From Ardenticatenaceae bacterium (lineage in GTDB: Bacteria; Chloroflexota; Anaerolineae; Promineifilales; Promineifilaceae), in NCBI GenBank assembly GCA_020634455.1, contig JACKBQ010000002.1, positions 930,001 through 994,000 on the forward strand: 64,000 nt of DNA. Direction: 5' to 3'. Each line of letters opens with the position of its first letter. The first letter of the stretch is position 1. The position numbers and the translations under genes were made by a program. This document shows positions 35,289 to 44,668 of the stretch, one piece after another. The notes beneath the pieces were generated by a model. It ran no database searches. It was given only the letters and a program-made list of their open reading frames with translations, and was not told the DNA's origin.

Positions 35289-36110
35289 TTATGGTGGCGG
35301 CCAGATTTGGCGCAAGTATGGCTCGATGCCGCGCTCCGGCTGCCAGTTTTGCGGGTAGCCCAGCGACACTTCCTCAAAGCGGACACCATCCCGAAATTGT
35401 GTACCACGAATATGCAAATGGCCGTAAACAACGGCCGTTACCGGAAACCGCATGTGCCAATCCTCCGTTAATTTGGTGCCGCACCAGAGTGAAAAGCGGG
35501 GGATGAGGCGCAAATTGACCAAATCGTAGCGCAAGGGGTAATGGTTGATGAGGATGAGTTGGTTGGTGGATACGGCCGTTTCGGCCAACCGTGCCTCCGT
35601 GTAGCGACAACGCACCGCACACCACGCCTGCCGCGACGGATACGGATCCGGGTGCAAAATAACCTCGTCCGTTGCCACCACGCCAGACGCCTCTGCCCAG
35701 GCCAGTGCTTCGTCAGCCAGCACCTCCTCTGGCCGAAAACTATAGTCGTAAAGCGTAAACGTTGGGGCAATAAATAACGGCGGATCGCTATTGGGCCATT
35801 GCACAAACGCATCTTCAGGCGTCAGCACGCCGAAGTCACGGCAAATTTGCACCAGCTGAAAATATTTGGCCAAACCTCGCTTACTTTCAGAATCGGAGGG
35901 GATTGTCCACAGATCGTGGTTTCCAGGGGTCCAAAAAATTTTGCCAAAACGATGGCTTAATAAATCCATCGCCCGCCGAAAATCCTGAATCTTTTCCGCC
36001 ACATCCCCCGCCACGATGAGCCAATCTTTGGGGAAAGCGGGCATCCGGCTCAGAGCTGCCCAGTTTGCTTCATGGTTCAGGTGTAGATCGCTAATGGCCA
36101 GCAATTTCAT
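35289..36110 (-). CDS. Calcineurin-like metallophosphoesterase
   Basis: All metal-binding motifs are present in order: AISDLHLNH at the N-terminus, VAGDVAE, PGNHDLW, LINHYPLR and YGHLHIRG. These define the dinuclear metallophosphoesterase fold of 273 residues. The natural substrate could be a phosphodiester, nucleotide or phosphoprotein; the sequence does not decide. It has no signal peptide, so it is cytoplasmic. ATG start; the gene ends in a repeat-rich gap. Confidence 0.9.
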   Translation of the reverse strand: MKLLAISDLHLNHEANWAALSRMPAFPKDWLIVAGDVAEKIQDFRRAMDLLSHRFGKIFWTPGNHDLWTIPSDSESKRGLAKYFQLVQICRDFGVLTPEDAFVQWPNSDPPLFIAPTFTLYDYSFRPEEVLADEALAWAEASGVVATDEVILHPDPYPSRQAWCAVRCRYTEARLAETAVSTNQLILINHYPLRYDLVNLRLIPRFSLWCGTKLTEDWHMRFPVTAVVYGHLHIRGTQFRDGVRFEEVSLGYPQNWQPERGIEPYLRQIWPPP

Positions 36111-36168
36111 AAAGTAAGGAGCAATACGCGAGCTGACCGATTACCGATAACGGGTCACCGATTCCCGA

Positions 36169-36882
36169 CTAAACCGCGCCGCCAGAAATCTGGATCAGGT
36201 TTTGCATCGCTTCTTCATCCAAAATGGTGAACTTACGCCCGCCCACTTTTATCCAGCCAGCACGGCGAAAGCGGCCCAACGCTTTGTTGATGCTGACGCG
36301 AGTAGCGCCAGTCATTTCAGCCAGATCAGTTTGGGTTAAAGAAAGTTCAATGCGGATGCCATCATCCGTTTTTACACCGTGCTGCGCCGCAAGTTGCAAA
36401 AGCTGCCGCGCCAGACGGGCCGGTAAATCCAGGAAAAAGATGTCGCTAATTTGGTTGTTGAGTCGGCGAATGTGTTGGGCCAACGTGTGCAGCACGTGCA
36501 GGGCAAAATCTGGATTGTCGCCAATGTAGCGAATGAATTCTTCACGATGCAGGGTAAGCGTTTCTGTTTCTTCCAGCGCTTCAGCGGTGGCAGAGCGGGG
36601 TGAGTCGTCGAGCAGGGCCAGCTCGCCAAAAAAGTCGCCTGCGCCAAAAATTGCGAGCATTGCTTCTTGCCCATCCAGGGTGGTGTGGGTGATTTTCACT
36701 TTGCCTTTCGTGATTATGTAAAGCAAGCCGCCTGGGTCCCCGTGATGAAAGATAACCTGATCTGGGCCAAAACGGCGCAGCACCAACCGCTTGGAGAGGC
36801 TTTTGGCCTCATCGTCCTGCATGTTGTTAAAAAATGGCACAAGCTGAAGGGCTTGTTTGGCGGCGTATTTTTGGTTTCTCAT
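36169..36882 (-). CDS. Crp/Fnr-family transcriptional regulator
   Basis: An N-terminal cyclic-nucleotide-binding beta-roll (GPDQVIFHHGDPGGLLYIITKG, FFGELALLDDSPRSATAEAL) precedes the dimer helix and a C-terminal winged helix-turn-helix (LSLTQTDLAEMTGATRVSIN). The FGELAL...PRSATA segment keeps the Arg-Ser typical of nucleotide-binding members, so a cyclic nucleotide ligand is plausible. There are no Fnr-type cysteines. I choose ATG 36882 (237 residues) because AGGAAGAG lies 8 nt upstream; the 36933 start lacks this. Confidence 0.92.
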   Translation of the reverse strand: MRNQKYAAKQALQLVPFFNNMQDDEAKSLSKRLVLRRFGPDQVIFHHGDPGGLLYIITKGKVKITHTTLDGQEAMLAIFGAGDFFGELALLDDSPRSATAEALEETETLTLHREEFIRYIGDNPDFALHVLHTLAQHIRRLNNQISDIFFLDLPARLARQLLQLAAQHGVKTDDGIRIELSLTQTDLAEMTGATRVSINKALGRFRRAGWIKVGGRKFTILDEEAMQNLIQISGGAV

Positions 36883-36955
36883 AACGTCTCTTCCTGTAGA
36901 TACGTAATCTTTTTCGTTGAGCCGTGTGGCCAACTTGAGGGGCTATTAGGGGATG

Positions 36956-37807
36956 CTAATTGCCATTGGCCAATTGTATCTCATCATAAACATGTTCCAA
37001 ACTATATTTGATCTGTTTTTTTAGCCATTCTACTGGCATGGAGTAGGCGGAGCCAAAGGCGAGAAATTCTGATAAGTAGTGGTAAATGTTTTCGCGAGGG
37101 AGTTGTTGCGAGATGTGTGTTTGTAGTCGGTTTCGCATGGATTGGATGTAGTTAGCAACGGCCGTTACGCCTGCAAGATCTGTTGGTTTACCGCGCCCAG
37201 GGACGATGTGGCGGATTGGATCGGGCCAGTTTTGAATGTGCTGGATAGATTGCAGCCAAACGGCCGTATCGGCCTCAGCCAGCAGCGGGGGCGCGTCTGT
37301 TACCACGCAGTCGCCGGTAAACATCACGCCGCTGTCTGGCAAATAAACCCCAACGCTGCCGGTTGTGGGGCCAGAAGTGGCAAATAGTTGCAGTTCCAGG
37401 CCACCTTTCCACAGTTGCATCAGTTTGGTAAAGCTTATACTGGCATGTTCCACCGGGCTTTGGCTTAACTCTCGGCCGAGTTCTGGGTTGCGGCTGGCCA
37501 AACTTTCAATCAAGGTTTGCGGGTATCGCTTGTCATAGCTGCGTAACCGTTCGGCTGTGGCTTCGTGGGCAATGATGGGTGCATTGAGCCAGCGGGCGTT
37601 CAGAATGCGGTCGCCGTGATAATCGGTAAGAATGATGTATTGCACGGAGCGCGGTGAAAGTGCGTGCAGCCGCATGGCCCAATCCCGCGCTTGCCGGGGG
37701 TAAGATGGGACGTCAATAGCGATGATGCCGCGCCGGGTGCGAATCGCGCCTACGTTTACGCCGTCGTATGCAGTTTCTATGAAAACATTTTCTGCTATTT
37801 CTTGCAT
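36956..37807 (-). CDS. Metallo-beta-lactamase-fold protein with degenerate metal site
   Basis: The fold is recognisable from FIETAYDGVNVGAIRT, IIAIDVPSYP, SVGVYLPDSGVMFTGDCVV and VPGRGKP. Metal ligands are lost: HxHxDH reads D62-Y-H64-G-D66-R67, the GHTPGS histidine is replaced (GPTTGS), and PGHG reads PGRG. Asp166 in FTGD remains. The 283-residue protein therefore probably has no normal dinuclear zinc site and may act as a binding protein or use a different metal arrangement. AGGTGG precedes the ATG. It is 19 bp downstream of the AlaX-type gene and may share its transcript. Confidence 0.82.
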   Translation of the reverse strand: MQEIAENVFIETAYDGVNVGAIRTRRGIIAIDVPSYPRQARDWAMRLHALSPRSVQYIILTDYHGDRILNARWLNAPIIAHEATAERLRSYDKRYPQTLIESLASRNPELGRELSQSPVEHASISFTKLMQLWKGGLELQLFATSGPTTGSVGVYLPDSGVMFTGDCVVTDAPPLLAEADTAVWLQSIQHIQNWPDPIRHIVPGRGKPTDLAGVTAVANYIQSMRNRLQTHISQQLPRENIYHYLSEFLAFGSAYSMPVEWLKKQIKYSLEHVYDEIQLANGN

Positions 37808-37826
37808 AGGCCACCTGTTGAGTATG

Positions 37827-39053
37827 TTAGCGAATTTGGCCGAGCAGCAGTCGCTCGGCTTTTTCTATGGCTTGTTGTACGCGCTCTTTGTCGGTACCTG
37901 GCCCGCCACCTTGGGCCATTGCGGCAGAGCCGCCACCCGCAGCAGAACCTAGAATTTGCAGGGCTGGTTTGATGAGCTGGTTCATTTCGCCGGGGGCGCT
38001 TTGTGAGCGGCAAAAAAGCAACTGTGATTTTTCTCCAGCCAGCCCCAGCAGGGCGATTACCTGGCCGCTTTGGGTGAGGTGGTTGCCCAAGATGCGCAAC
38101 TGTCCCGGTTCCAGTTCATCACTGGTAAAGACACGGGAGATTACGGCCGTTTTGCCCACCATTGTCCCTTTTTGCAGCAAATCGGCCGCCTCAAAATAGA
38201 GCAACTGCTCTTGCTGCTTTTTCAGCAGTCGGCGGTTGTCTTTGTTCTCTTCTTTGCTGCGCAGCACGCTGGGGAGTATTTCTTCAATACCGGTGGTGAG
38301 GTCTGCGGCAAGTTGATTGACGATGCTGTTTTTGAGACTGTAGTCGTGCAGGGCCCGCTGTCCGCAAGCGAACTCTACCCGAAGCTGGTTGTTTTGCCGC
38401 TCTAGCTTCACAATTTTTATGATGCCTACCGCACCGGTTTGGCTGACGTGGGTGCCGCCGCATGCTGTCAGGTCAAACTGCTCAATTTCAATAAGGCGCA
38501 GGTTGCCCTGGCGTACTGGCGGCAATTTGCGCAAGGCAAGCTTTTTGGCTTGTTCCACTGTGACCATACGAATACGAATTGGTCGGTTTTGCCAGATAAT
38601 TTGATTGGCTAAATATTCTGCCTCTTCAATCTGGGTTGGGCTGAGTTGGCTGGTGTGCAGGTCAATGGTCAGGCTGTTGTCACTCAGGTGAAAGCCAACC
38701 GTTTCTGCCTGGGCAATTTGAATAAAGGATTGTGACAGGATATGCTGCCCGGTGTGTTGTTGCATGTGGTCAAAGCGACGTGCCCAGTTGATATGGCCAA
38801 TGACTTTATCTTCCCACAGGTTTGTGGTGTCTAGCCAATGCAAAATCGCTTCATCTTTTTCCCGAATGGTAACGTTTTGTACGGGAACGTTGTTGATGGT
38901 GCCGGTATCAAATGGCTGTCCGCCAGAGGTGGGGTAGAAGTAAGTTTGATCGAGGACAACGGCCGTTTGTCCATCTTCCCGAACCCGTTCCACAATGGTT
39001 GCCTCAAAACGGGTCGTATACGCATTTTGGTAGTAGAGCCTTGTGTTTGTCAT
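37827..39053 (-). CDS. Alanyl-tRNA editing protein (AlaX-type, with DHHA1 domain)
   Basis: This stand-alone relative of the alanyl-tRNA synthetase editing domain has FYPTSGGQPFDTG at the start, the zinc/editing motif HTGQHILSQSF, and the second half of the site in CGGTHVSQTGAVGIIKI. A coiled region (EENKDNRRLLKKQQEQL) leads to a DHHA1-like C-terminus with the GGGSAAMAQGGG segment. Such proteins hydrolyse Ser- or Gly-mischarged tRNA-Ala in trans. I choose ATG 39053 (408 residues) because MTNTRLYYQ begins the family; the 43 residues added by the longer frame are unrelated. Confidence 0.9.
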   Translation of the reverse strand: MTNTRLYYQNAYTTRFEATIVERVREDGQTAVVLDQTYFYPTSGGQPFDTGTINNVPVQNVTIREKDEAILHWLDTTNLWEDKVIGHINWARRFDHMQQHTGQHILSQSFIQIAQAETVGFHLSDNSLTIDLHTSQLSPTQIEEAEYLANQIIWQNRPIRIRMVTVEQAKKLALRKLPPVRQGNLRLIEIEQFDLTACGGTHVSQTGAVGIIKIVKLERQNNQLRVEFACGQRALHDYSLKNSIVNQLAADLTTGIEEILPSVLRSKEENKDNRRLLKKQQEQLLYFEAADLLQKGTMVGKTAVISRVFTSDELEPGQLRILGNHLTQSGQVIALLGLAGEKSQLLFCRSQSAPGEMNQLIKPALQILGSAAGGGSAAMAQGGGPGTDKERVQQAIEKAERLLLGQIR

Positions 39054-39237
39054 GCTTCGGTGGTCACTTTTGTGAGCAAAGTTATGTTCGCTGACGATGA
39101 AGGATTGGGGTGTAGAAAATTCTTTTGCGAACGCAAACAATGATACCAGAATAATGCCTGGGTGCATCTTTGGTGTGGGCAAACGGCCGTTTTCCAGTTT
39201 AATTGTGGGGGATTTTCAGGAGAATTTTGGGTAAAAA

Positions 39238-41364
39238 TTAGGCCTTGGCTAGCGGTAAGGTAAAGTTAAAGCGTGCCCCGCCAGACGGTGCATCATCTAC
39301 CCAGATACGGCCGTCATGCGCTTCTACGGCCAACCGACAAAATGCTAAACCCAACCCAAGCCCTTTGGCATTGCTGTCTTTAGACTGGATTCGTTCAAAC
39401 TTCTCAAAAATAGATTCCCGATATTGTTTGGGAATACCCTGGCCCTCGTCGCTCACCGAAACCAGCAACCGATTATTCTCAGGTTGCACCTTACCTGAAA
39501 GCGTAATGGCCTGGTCTTCAGAGGAATATTTCAGAGCATTATTTACCAAATTCACCAAAACGCGCCGAATCATATCTTCTTCAACATAAACGTGGGGCAA
39601 ATTCTCCGGTAGCTCGTTGAGAAAATGCACGCGCCTCTGATCAAAATTGGGCAGCTCAATCTCATACACTTCATCCGCCAGGAAGTTGATACTCACGCGA
39701 GTTTGTTCAGTAATAGGCTGACCTGCTTCCAGGCGATTGATGTCCAGCAACGAGCGGATGAGCGTTTCCAGTCGGCGGCTGCTGCGACGAGCAATGTCTA
39801 GCATTGCGTATAGCGGGGAGTTTGCTGATTCTGGCGGTATCTCGTAAGCAAGCAGTTCCAGACTGGAAATGACGTTGCCTAGCGGGCTTTGCAGGTCGTG
39901 GAAAAGCATGGCCGTTAAATCTTCGCGCATCTTTTCTAGCTCAACTTGCTCTGTAATGTCGTGGTGGATCCATTGCAACAACTGGTCGTCACCGTGGACA
40001 GTGCGTTTGGCGTAAACCTCCATCGGAATAGGGTTTGTTTGTTTGGTACGTACTTCGCTTTGGAACATCAAAACTTTGTCGGAGCGTATTTTTTTAGCTT
40101 TGGGGAGTACGGCCGTATCCGGGTGCAAATCCTGAATAGACATGTGAAGGAATTCCGAGCGGCTGTAGCCCAACATATCCGAAGCCCGGCGATTCGCTTC
40201 TACAATTCGGCCGCGCATATCCGTCAAAAAGATTGGATCCACCGTGTCCTGGAACAGGCTGATATAGCGTGATTCAGCTGCTACCGTTCTGGCATATTGT
40301 TGGGCGTTGGCAATGGCAGTACTGGCAATATTGGCTAAATTCACCAGCACATCCAAATCTTCCTGCTCAAACGTGCCATCAATGGGATTGATGGCCTGAA
40401 TTGTGCCCAAAACCTCGCCTTTGAAGATCATCGGGGCACAAATCATAGCCAGAGTTGAATAGCCAGTACGCTCATCACCCAAATGGTGAAACCGAGGGTC
40501 CAGTCGCGTATCGGTTACCAGTGCTGGTTCTGAGTACTTCATAACCCAACCAGATAAGCCCTGGCTGCTGGGCAAGCGCAGCCCCACGATTTCTTCAGCG
40601 CCTATGCCTTCTGCAACTTGATAAACCAGTTCATTGGTTTGAGAGTCTACCAGAGCAATGGAGATTGCTTCGGCATTCAGAAAATCGTTCATTTGGGACA
40701 GCAGCGATTGCATGATTTCATTGATGTCTAATGAAGAGTTAATGACACGACTGGCTTCGTTGAGCAATGCCGAGATTTTTAGCTGGCGTTGCGATGCTTC
40801 GTAAAGGCGGGCATTTTCAATGCTGCTGGCTGCCTGATTGGAGATGGCGGTAAGCAAGCTCAGGTCCTGCGCATCGAACTGATCAACGCCTATTTTATGA
40901 ATGGTTATGGCCCCAATAACGCGGTCGCGTACGGAAAATGGTGTGCAGATGACAGACCAGGGCGTGCTACTGGTAATATGCCCAGGACGCGGAACCCAGC
41001 GTTCATCCGTTTGGGTATTGTCAATAATTAATGGTTCGTGATTGCGGATTACCCAGCCAGCGACCCCATTGTCCATAATTGTTTCCAGAAACTCTTCGGA
41101 TTGATTGGCTTGGGGATTGCCGCTAGTCAATGAGGCATATTCTACTTTTTGCGCTTCGTTGACAACGATGATGCTACCATCGTGTGCTTCTAGTTGCTGG
41201 ACAGATAGGTTGAGCACTCTAGGGAGGATGAGATTGATGTTCAAGCCATCCGCTTCCACCTGCTTGAGCATATCGTTGACAACATACAGGGTGTGAAGCC
41301 GATCGCTATCCTTCAATTCTGGGGTGTATTCTGTATCTTGAATAGAGTGATCCATTTGGAACAT
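39238..41364 (-). CDS. Cytoplasmic sensor histidine kinase with two GAF and one PAS domain
   Basis: Domains in order are GAF (about 45-190), GAF (about 210-355), PAS (about 360-470, ISLFQDTVDPIFLTD), HisKA (about 480-550, His in AMLFHDLQSPLGN) and HATPase (about 595-705). The HATPase has the N box NLVNNALKYSS, SDEGQGIPKQY, and GLGLGLAFCRLAVEAHDG. There is no membrane helix, so it senses internal ligands, redox or light through GAF domains. No response-regulator gene is nearby, making it an orphan kinase. ATGs at 41364 and 41355 are both possible. Length is about 708 residues. Confidence 0.92.
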   Translation of the reverse strand: MFQMDHSIQDTEYTPELKDSDRLHTLYVVNDMLKQVEADGLNINLILPRVLNLSVQQLEAHDGSIIVVNEAQKVEYASLTSGNPQANQSEEFLETIMDNGVAGWVIRNHEPLIIDNTQTDERWVPRPGHITSSTPWSVICTPFSVRDRVIGAITIHKIGVDQFDAQDLSLLTAISNQAASSIENARLYEASQRQLKISALLNEASRVINSSLDINEIMQSLLSQMNDFLNAEAISIALVDSQTNELVYQVAEGIGAEEIVGLRLPSSQGLSGWVMKYSEPALVTDTRLDPRFHHLGDERTGYSTLAMICAPMIFKGEVLGTIQAINPIDGTFEQEDLDVLVNLANIASTAIANAQQYARTVAAESRYISLFQDTVDPIFLTDMRGRIVEANRRASDMLGYSRSEFLHMSIQDLHPDTAVLPKAKKIRSDKVLMFQSEVRTKQTNPIPMEVYAKRTVHGDDQLLQWIHHDITEQVELEKMREDLTAMLFHDLQSPLGNVISSLELLAYEIPPESANSPLYAMLDIARRSSRRLETLIRSLLDINRLEAGQPITEQTRVSINFLADEVYEIELPNFDQRRVHFLNELPENLPHVYVEEDMIRRVLVNLVNNALKYSSEDQAITLSGKVQPENNRLLVSVSDEGQGIPKQYRESIFEKFERIQSKDSNAKGLGLGLAFCRLAVEAHDGRIWVDDAPSGGARFNFTLPLAKA

Positions 41365-41555
41365 AATACCATGATACGCAATTATTTTACTACTATCTGA
41401 TTTCCAGCCTGCCAGTTCAACATCATTCTGCCTGGAAGGCTTGCCTTCTGGGATTGTACTATAAAACAAAGAGACTCATAGGTGAAGTTGCGCGTAGCTT
41501 TCAAAATATTTATTGATTTGCCTGATGCTTGCTAACTTCAGCCGCCTTTAGTTTA

Positions 41556-42569
41556 TCAAATCAATTGAAGGCTGGGGATGACATCAATGTTTAAGGTGTC
41601 TCGACGGCCGTTTACAAATTGCCAGTGTGCCGCCGCCCCAATCATAGCTGCATTATCTGTACAGAGTATAGGAGTTGGGTACCGTACCGGGAGACTTAAC
41701 TGCTGCGTCATGGTGCGCCGCAGCTCCCGATTGGCCGATACGCCACCTGCCATGTGAACGGCCGTTGCGCCGTGTGCTTCGGCTGCCCACGCGGTTTTGG
41801 TGACCAGGGCCTCTATGACAGCCGTTTGGAAGCTCGCAGCCAAATCGGCTACCGGTAATTTGTTTTTATCAAAATGTTTGATTTGGCGGGAAACGGCCGT
41901 TTTTAGCCCACTAAAACTAAAATTGTAGCCATCATCCATCACGGCACGGGGGAATTTGTAGGCAGTGGCATTGCCCGAAGGAGCTAATTTATCAATCGCT
42001 GGTCCACCGGGGAAGGGTAGGCCAAGCAGTCGCCCCACTTTGTCGAACGCCTCACCCGCTGCGTCATCTAGCGTGCCGCCCAAATGCTTGTACTGCCCAT
42101 GATCCGTCATCAAATACAGTTCTGTGTGCCCACCGCTAACCACCAGGGTCAAAACAGGAAACTCAATTTCGTTTGCCTGTTCGGTGAGCCAAAGCGAATA
42201 AATGTGCCCTTCGATATGATTGATGCCTAGCAGAGGTTTGTTTCGCGCCAGGGCCAGCCCTTTGGCCATGTTTACCCCCACCAGCAGCGAACCTACCAGC
42301 CCCGGCCCGCGCGTTACAGCGATGCAATCAATATCATCCAGCCCCATGTGGGCTTCTTCCAGCGCTTGCTGCACGACGGCGTGAATCACTTCAATGTGGC
42401 GGCGCGAAGCGACTTCCGGGAAGACACCGCCAAACTGGGCGTGTAAATCTACCTGGCTGGCGATGATGTTGCTGAGGATGGTACGGCCGTCTTCCACCAC
42501 GGCGGCAGATGTTTCATCACACGAGGTTTCGATGGCTAAAATTCGGCTGGTTTGTTTGGTTGAACTCAT
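41556..42569 (-). CDS. tsaD: tRNA N6-adenosine threonylcarbamoyltransferase TsaD
   Basis: This 337-residue ASKHA-fold protein makes the t6A37 modification with TsaB/TsaE partners. Diagnostic segments are ILAIETSCDETSAAVV, the metal motif HIEGHIYS, LVVSGGHTEL, and FPGGPAIDKLA. It is an essential housekeeping gene. It follows selA by 86 bp, with a heptamer hairpin between them. TsaB and TsaE are not in this window. Confidence 0.96.
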   Translation of the reverse strand: MSSTKQTSRILAIETSCDETSAAVVEDGRTILSNIIASQVDLHAQFGGVFPEVASRRHIEVIHAVVQQALEEAHMGLDDIDCIAVTRGPGLVGSLLVGVNMAKGLALARNKPLLGINHIEGHIYSLWLTEQANEIEFPVLTLVVSGGHTELYLMTDHGQYKHLGGTLDDAAGEAFDKVGRLLGLPFPGGPAIDKLAPSGNATAYKFPRAVMDDGYNFSFSGLKTAVSRQIKHFDKNKLPVADLAASFQTAVIEALVTKTAWAAEAHGATAVHMAGGVSANRELRRTMTQQLSLPVRYPTPILCTDNAAMIGAAAHWQFVNGRRDTLNIDVIPSLQLI

Positions 42570-42597
42570 AGTCTTTTTTACGCAATTGGTTAAGAGA

Positions 42598-42654
42598 ATG
42601 GAGATTGGAAATTGGAAATTGGGTCAATCTCTAATCTCCATTCTTCAATCTCCC
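42598..42654. repeat. Heptamer hairpin element, copy D, intergenic (selA to tsaD)
   Basis: AATGGAGATTGGAAATTGG and the complementary CTAATCTCCATTCTTCAATC arm flank a GGTCAA loop, just 2 nt beyond the selA stop codon. It is the only intergenic copy of the family I found in this window. Confidence 0.8.
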
Positions 42655-42655
42655 T

Positions 42656-44044
42656 TTATGCCAACGCACAGTGTACCAATGATTGCAGCAATATTTCAAC
42701 TTGCTCCGGCAAAATGGTGCGGGGGTCTATGAGGAAACGGCCGTCTTGAATGCGACCAATCACCGGAACTTTCTCCTGGCGCAGCTGGCTGGCGAACTGA
42801 TCTGGATCGGCAACGGTGATAGCCACCACGCGGCTGGGCAAACTTGTGCCGGGTAAACTGCCCCCACCGACGGTGGAACGGCCGTCTACAACCTCCGCCC
42901 GAATGCCCCGTTCCTGCAAGCGTGCCGCCCAGGTGTCTGCCTCTGACCCAATCTCCGTCAATGGACGGGCAATCATGCGCCAGACCGGAATTTCCTCGAT
43001 GGCATTTTCGGTAAGATAGTGTGTGAGCGTGGCTGACAGCCCGGCCAGGCAAAGTTTGTCGACGCGTACAGCGCGGGCCAGGGGATGTTTTTTGAGCCGC
43101 GCTATTAATTCTTGCCGACCGACCAGAATGCCTGCTTGCGGCCCGCCCAGCAGCTTGTCGCCGCTGAAAGCGACCATGTCCGCTCCGGCGGACAGCCCAT
43201 CCAGCACGGTGGGTTCTGGTTCCAGCCCGAAGGGGCTACTGTCTAGCAAAGCGCCGCTGCCCTGATCGTACAGCAGCGGTAGATTGTGTTCGTGAGCCAG
43301 CTCAGCCAGTTCAGCCAGGGTGGGCTCGCTGCTAAAGCCAATAATTTTGTAGTTTGAATGGTGCGCTACCAGGATTGCGGCCGTGTTTTCCGTAATTGCA
43401 TTGGCATAATCGCGCAGGTGGGTGCGGTTGGTCGTGCCCACTTCCACCAGTTTTGCGCCCGATTGGGCCATCACGTCAGGAATGCGGAAGCCACCGCCAA
43501 TTTCCACCAGCTGCCCCCGGCTGATGATCACTTCCTTGCCCTGGCAGAGCGCGGTGAGCATGAGCAAAACGGCCGCTGCGTTATTGTTCACCACCAGCGC
43601 CGCTTCTGCCTCGGTGAGCCGGGTGAGCAGCTGCTCGGCATGGACTGTGCGGGAGCCGCGCTGGCCGCTGGGCAAATCATATTCCAGGGTGCTGTACCCT
43701 TTGGCAGCATCCTCGATGGCTGTTCGGGCAGCGGCGCTGAGCGGGGCGCGACCCAAATTTGTGTGCACAATCACCCCCGTGCCGTTGATGACCGGTTGCA
43801 GGGTGGGTGCCAGGTAGCTTTCCAACCAGAGGCGGGCATCATCAACCAGCACGGCGTTCATGGGGGCGTAGCTGGCTTTGCCGCTGAGAATTGAGCTGCG
43901 GGCGGCGTCCAAACTGGCGCGCAAACTTTCTACGGTGAGGGAACGGCCGTATGCCAACATCATATCCACCGCCATCGCCGTGTTTAACAAACGATCTACG
44001 CTGGGGAGTTCACGGAGTAGAGATTGTGTGTTTTCTTTATCCAT
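42656..44044 (-). CDS. selA: L-seryl-tRNA(Sec) selenium transferase
   Basis: This PLP enzyme converts Ser-tRNA(Sec) to Sec-tRNA(Sec). Family segments include LPSVDRLL, INGTGVIVHTNLGRAPL, GYSTLEYDLPSGQRGSR and VVNNNAAAVLL. The PLP lysine is in FSGDKLLGGPQAG, and the C-terminal motif is VIGRIQDGRFLIDPRTI. I start at ATG 44044 (462 residues, normal); the longer frame to 44137 runs through a GGTAATCGG hairpin. Neither selB, selC nor selD is seen nearby. Confidence 0.94.
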   Translation of the reverse strand: MDKENTQSLLRELPSVDRLLNTAMAVDMMLAYGRSLTVESLRASLDAARSSILSGKASYAPMNAVLVDDARLWLESYLAPTLQPVINGTGVIVHTNLGRAPLSAAARTAIEDAAKGYSTLEYDLPSGQRGSRTVHAEQLLTRLTEAEAALVVNNNAAAVLLMLTALCQGKEVIISRGQLVEIGGGFRIPDVMAQSGAKLVEVGTTNRTHLRDYANAITENTAAILVAHHSNYKIIGFSSEPTLAELAELAHEHNLPLLYDQGSGALLDSSPFGLEPEPTVLDGLSAGADMVAFSGDKLLGGPQAGILVGRQELIARLKKHPLARAVRVDKLCLAGLSATLTHYLTENAIEEIPVWRMIARPLTEIGSEADTWAARLQERGIRAEVVDGRSTVGGGSLPGTSLPSRVVAITVADPDQFASQLRQEKVPVIGRIQDGRFLIDPRTILPEQVEILLQSLVHCALA

Positions 44045-44046
44045 AT

Positions 44047-44137
44047 TTTTGGTAATCGATATTCGGTGGGCGGTATTCGGTATTCGGTAAGCGGTGAACG
44101 GTAATCGGTTATCGGTAAAAAACCGATTACCGTTCAC
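44047..44137. repeat. GGTAATCGG-type hairpin before selA
   Basis: GTGAACGGTAATCGGTT (44094-44110) pairs perfectly with AACCGATTACCGTTCAC (44121-44137), with a 10-nt loop; more GGTATTCGG units lie beside it. It overlaps the stop codon of the upstream gene and could reduce read-through into selA. It is related to 9004-9045. Confidence 0.65.
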
Positions 44138-44634
44138 TGCAAATTCGCTTGTGCCGTGCGGCTGCGAATTTGCATCAGGATTTCAAATAAAATGAGAACG
44201 GCCGCTACCAAAAGCGCTACCGCCAAACCAAAAGCGCGATTCATTTGCAGCCAAAGGCAAAAGGCAACCCAAACACCCGCCGCCATCGCTTGCCGCAAGG
44301 CGACCATCAGCCGGGAGGATTCGATGCGGCCAAAACGACGGTCGGTGTAGGCGGTAAAGCGGCGGTTGAGCAGATAGGAGACGGGCAGGAAGAGGCCGGT
44401 AACGGCCGTTAGCACCGTCGCCAAAAAGACCAGGATGATTTCAAAATTGGCCGCTTCCAGCAGCGAAGCCGCATCGGCCCTACCTTCGGCGGCGGCGCGG
44501 ACCAGGTCCAGTCGGTTGATGTCGATCGGCCACCAACTGTTGACCACATACTCCATCGCCAGCAGACCAATCAGAAACAGCAAAACGCCTAAAACCAAAG
44601 CTGAAATAAAGCCAAACCGATCTTTTCCTTCCAT
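44134..44634 (-). CDS. Four-helix membrane protein of unknown function
   Basis: This 166-residue protein has helices near 7-27, 54-76, 100-121 and 131-152. The stretch NRRFTAYTDRRFGRIESSR lies between helices two and three. I recognise no family. ATG at 44634 chosen; a longer frame to 44733 would translate a palindromic element. It sits between selA and another uncharacterised gene on the same strand. Confidence 0.65.
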   Translation of the reverse strand: MEGKDRFGFISALVLGVLLFLIGLLAMEYVVNSWWPIDINRLDLVRAAAEGRADAASLLEAANFEIILVFLATVLTAVTGLFLPVSYLLNRRFTAYTDRRFGRIESSRLMVALRQAMAAGVWVAFCLWLQMNRAFGLAVALLVAAVLILFEILMQIRSRTAQANLQ

Positions 44635-44668
44635 ACGTTCAATTATACCTTGTTTGCCACTTTGCAAA

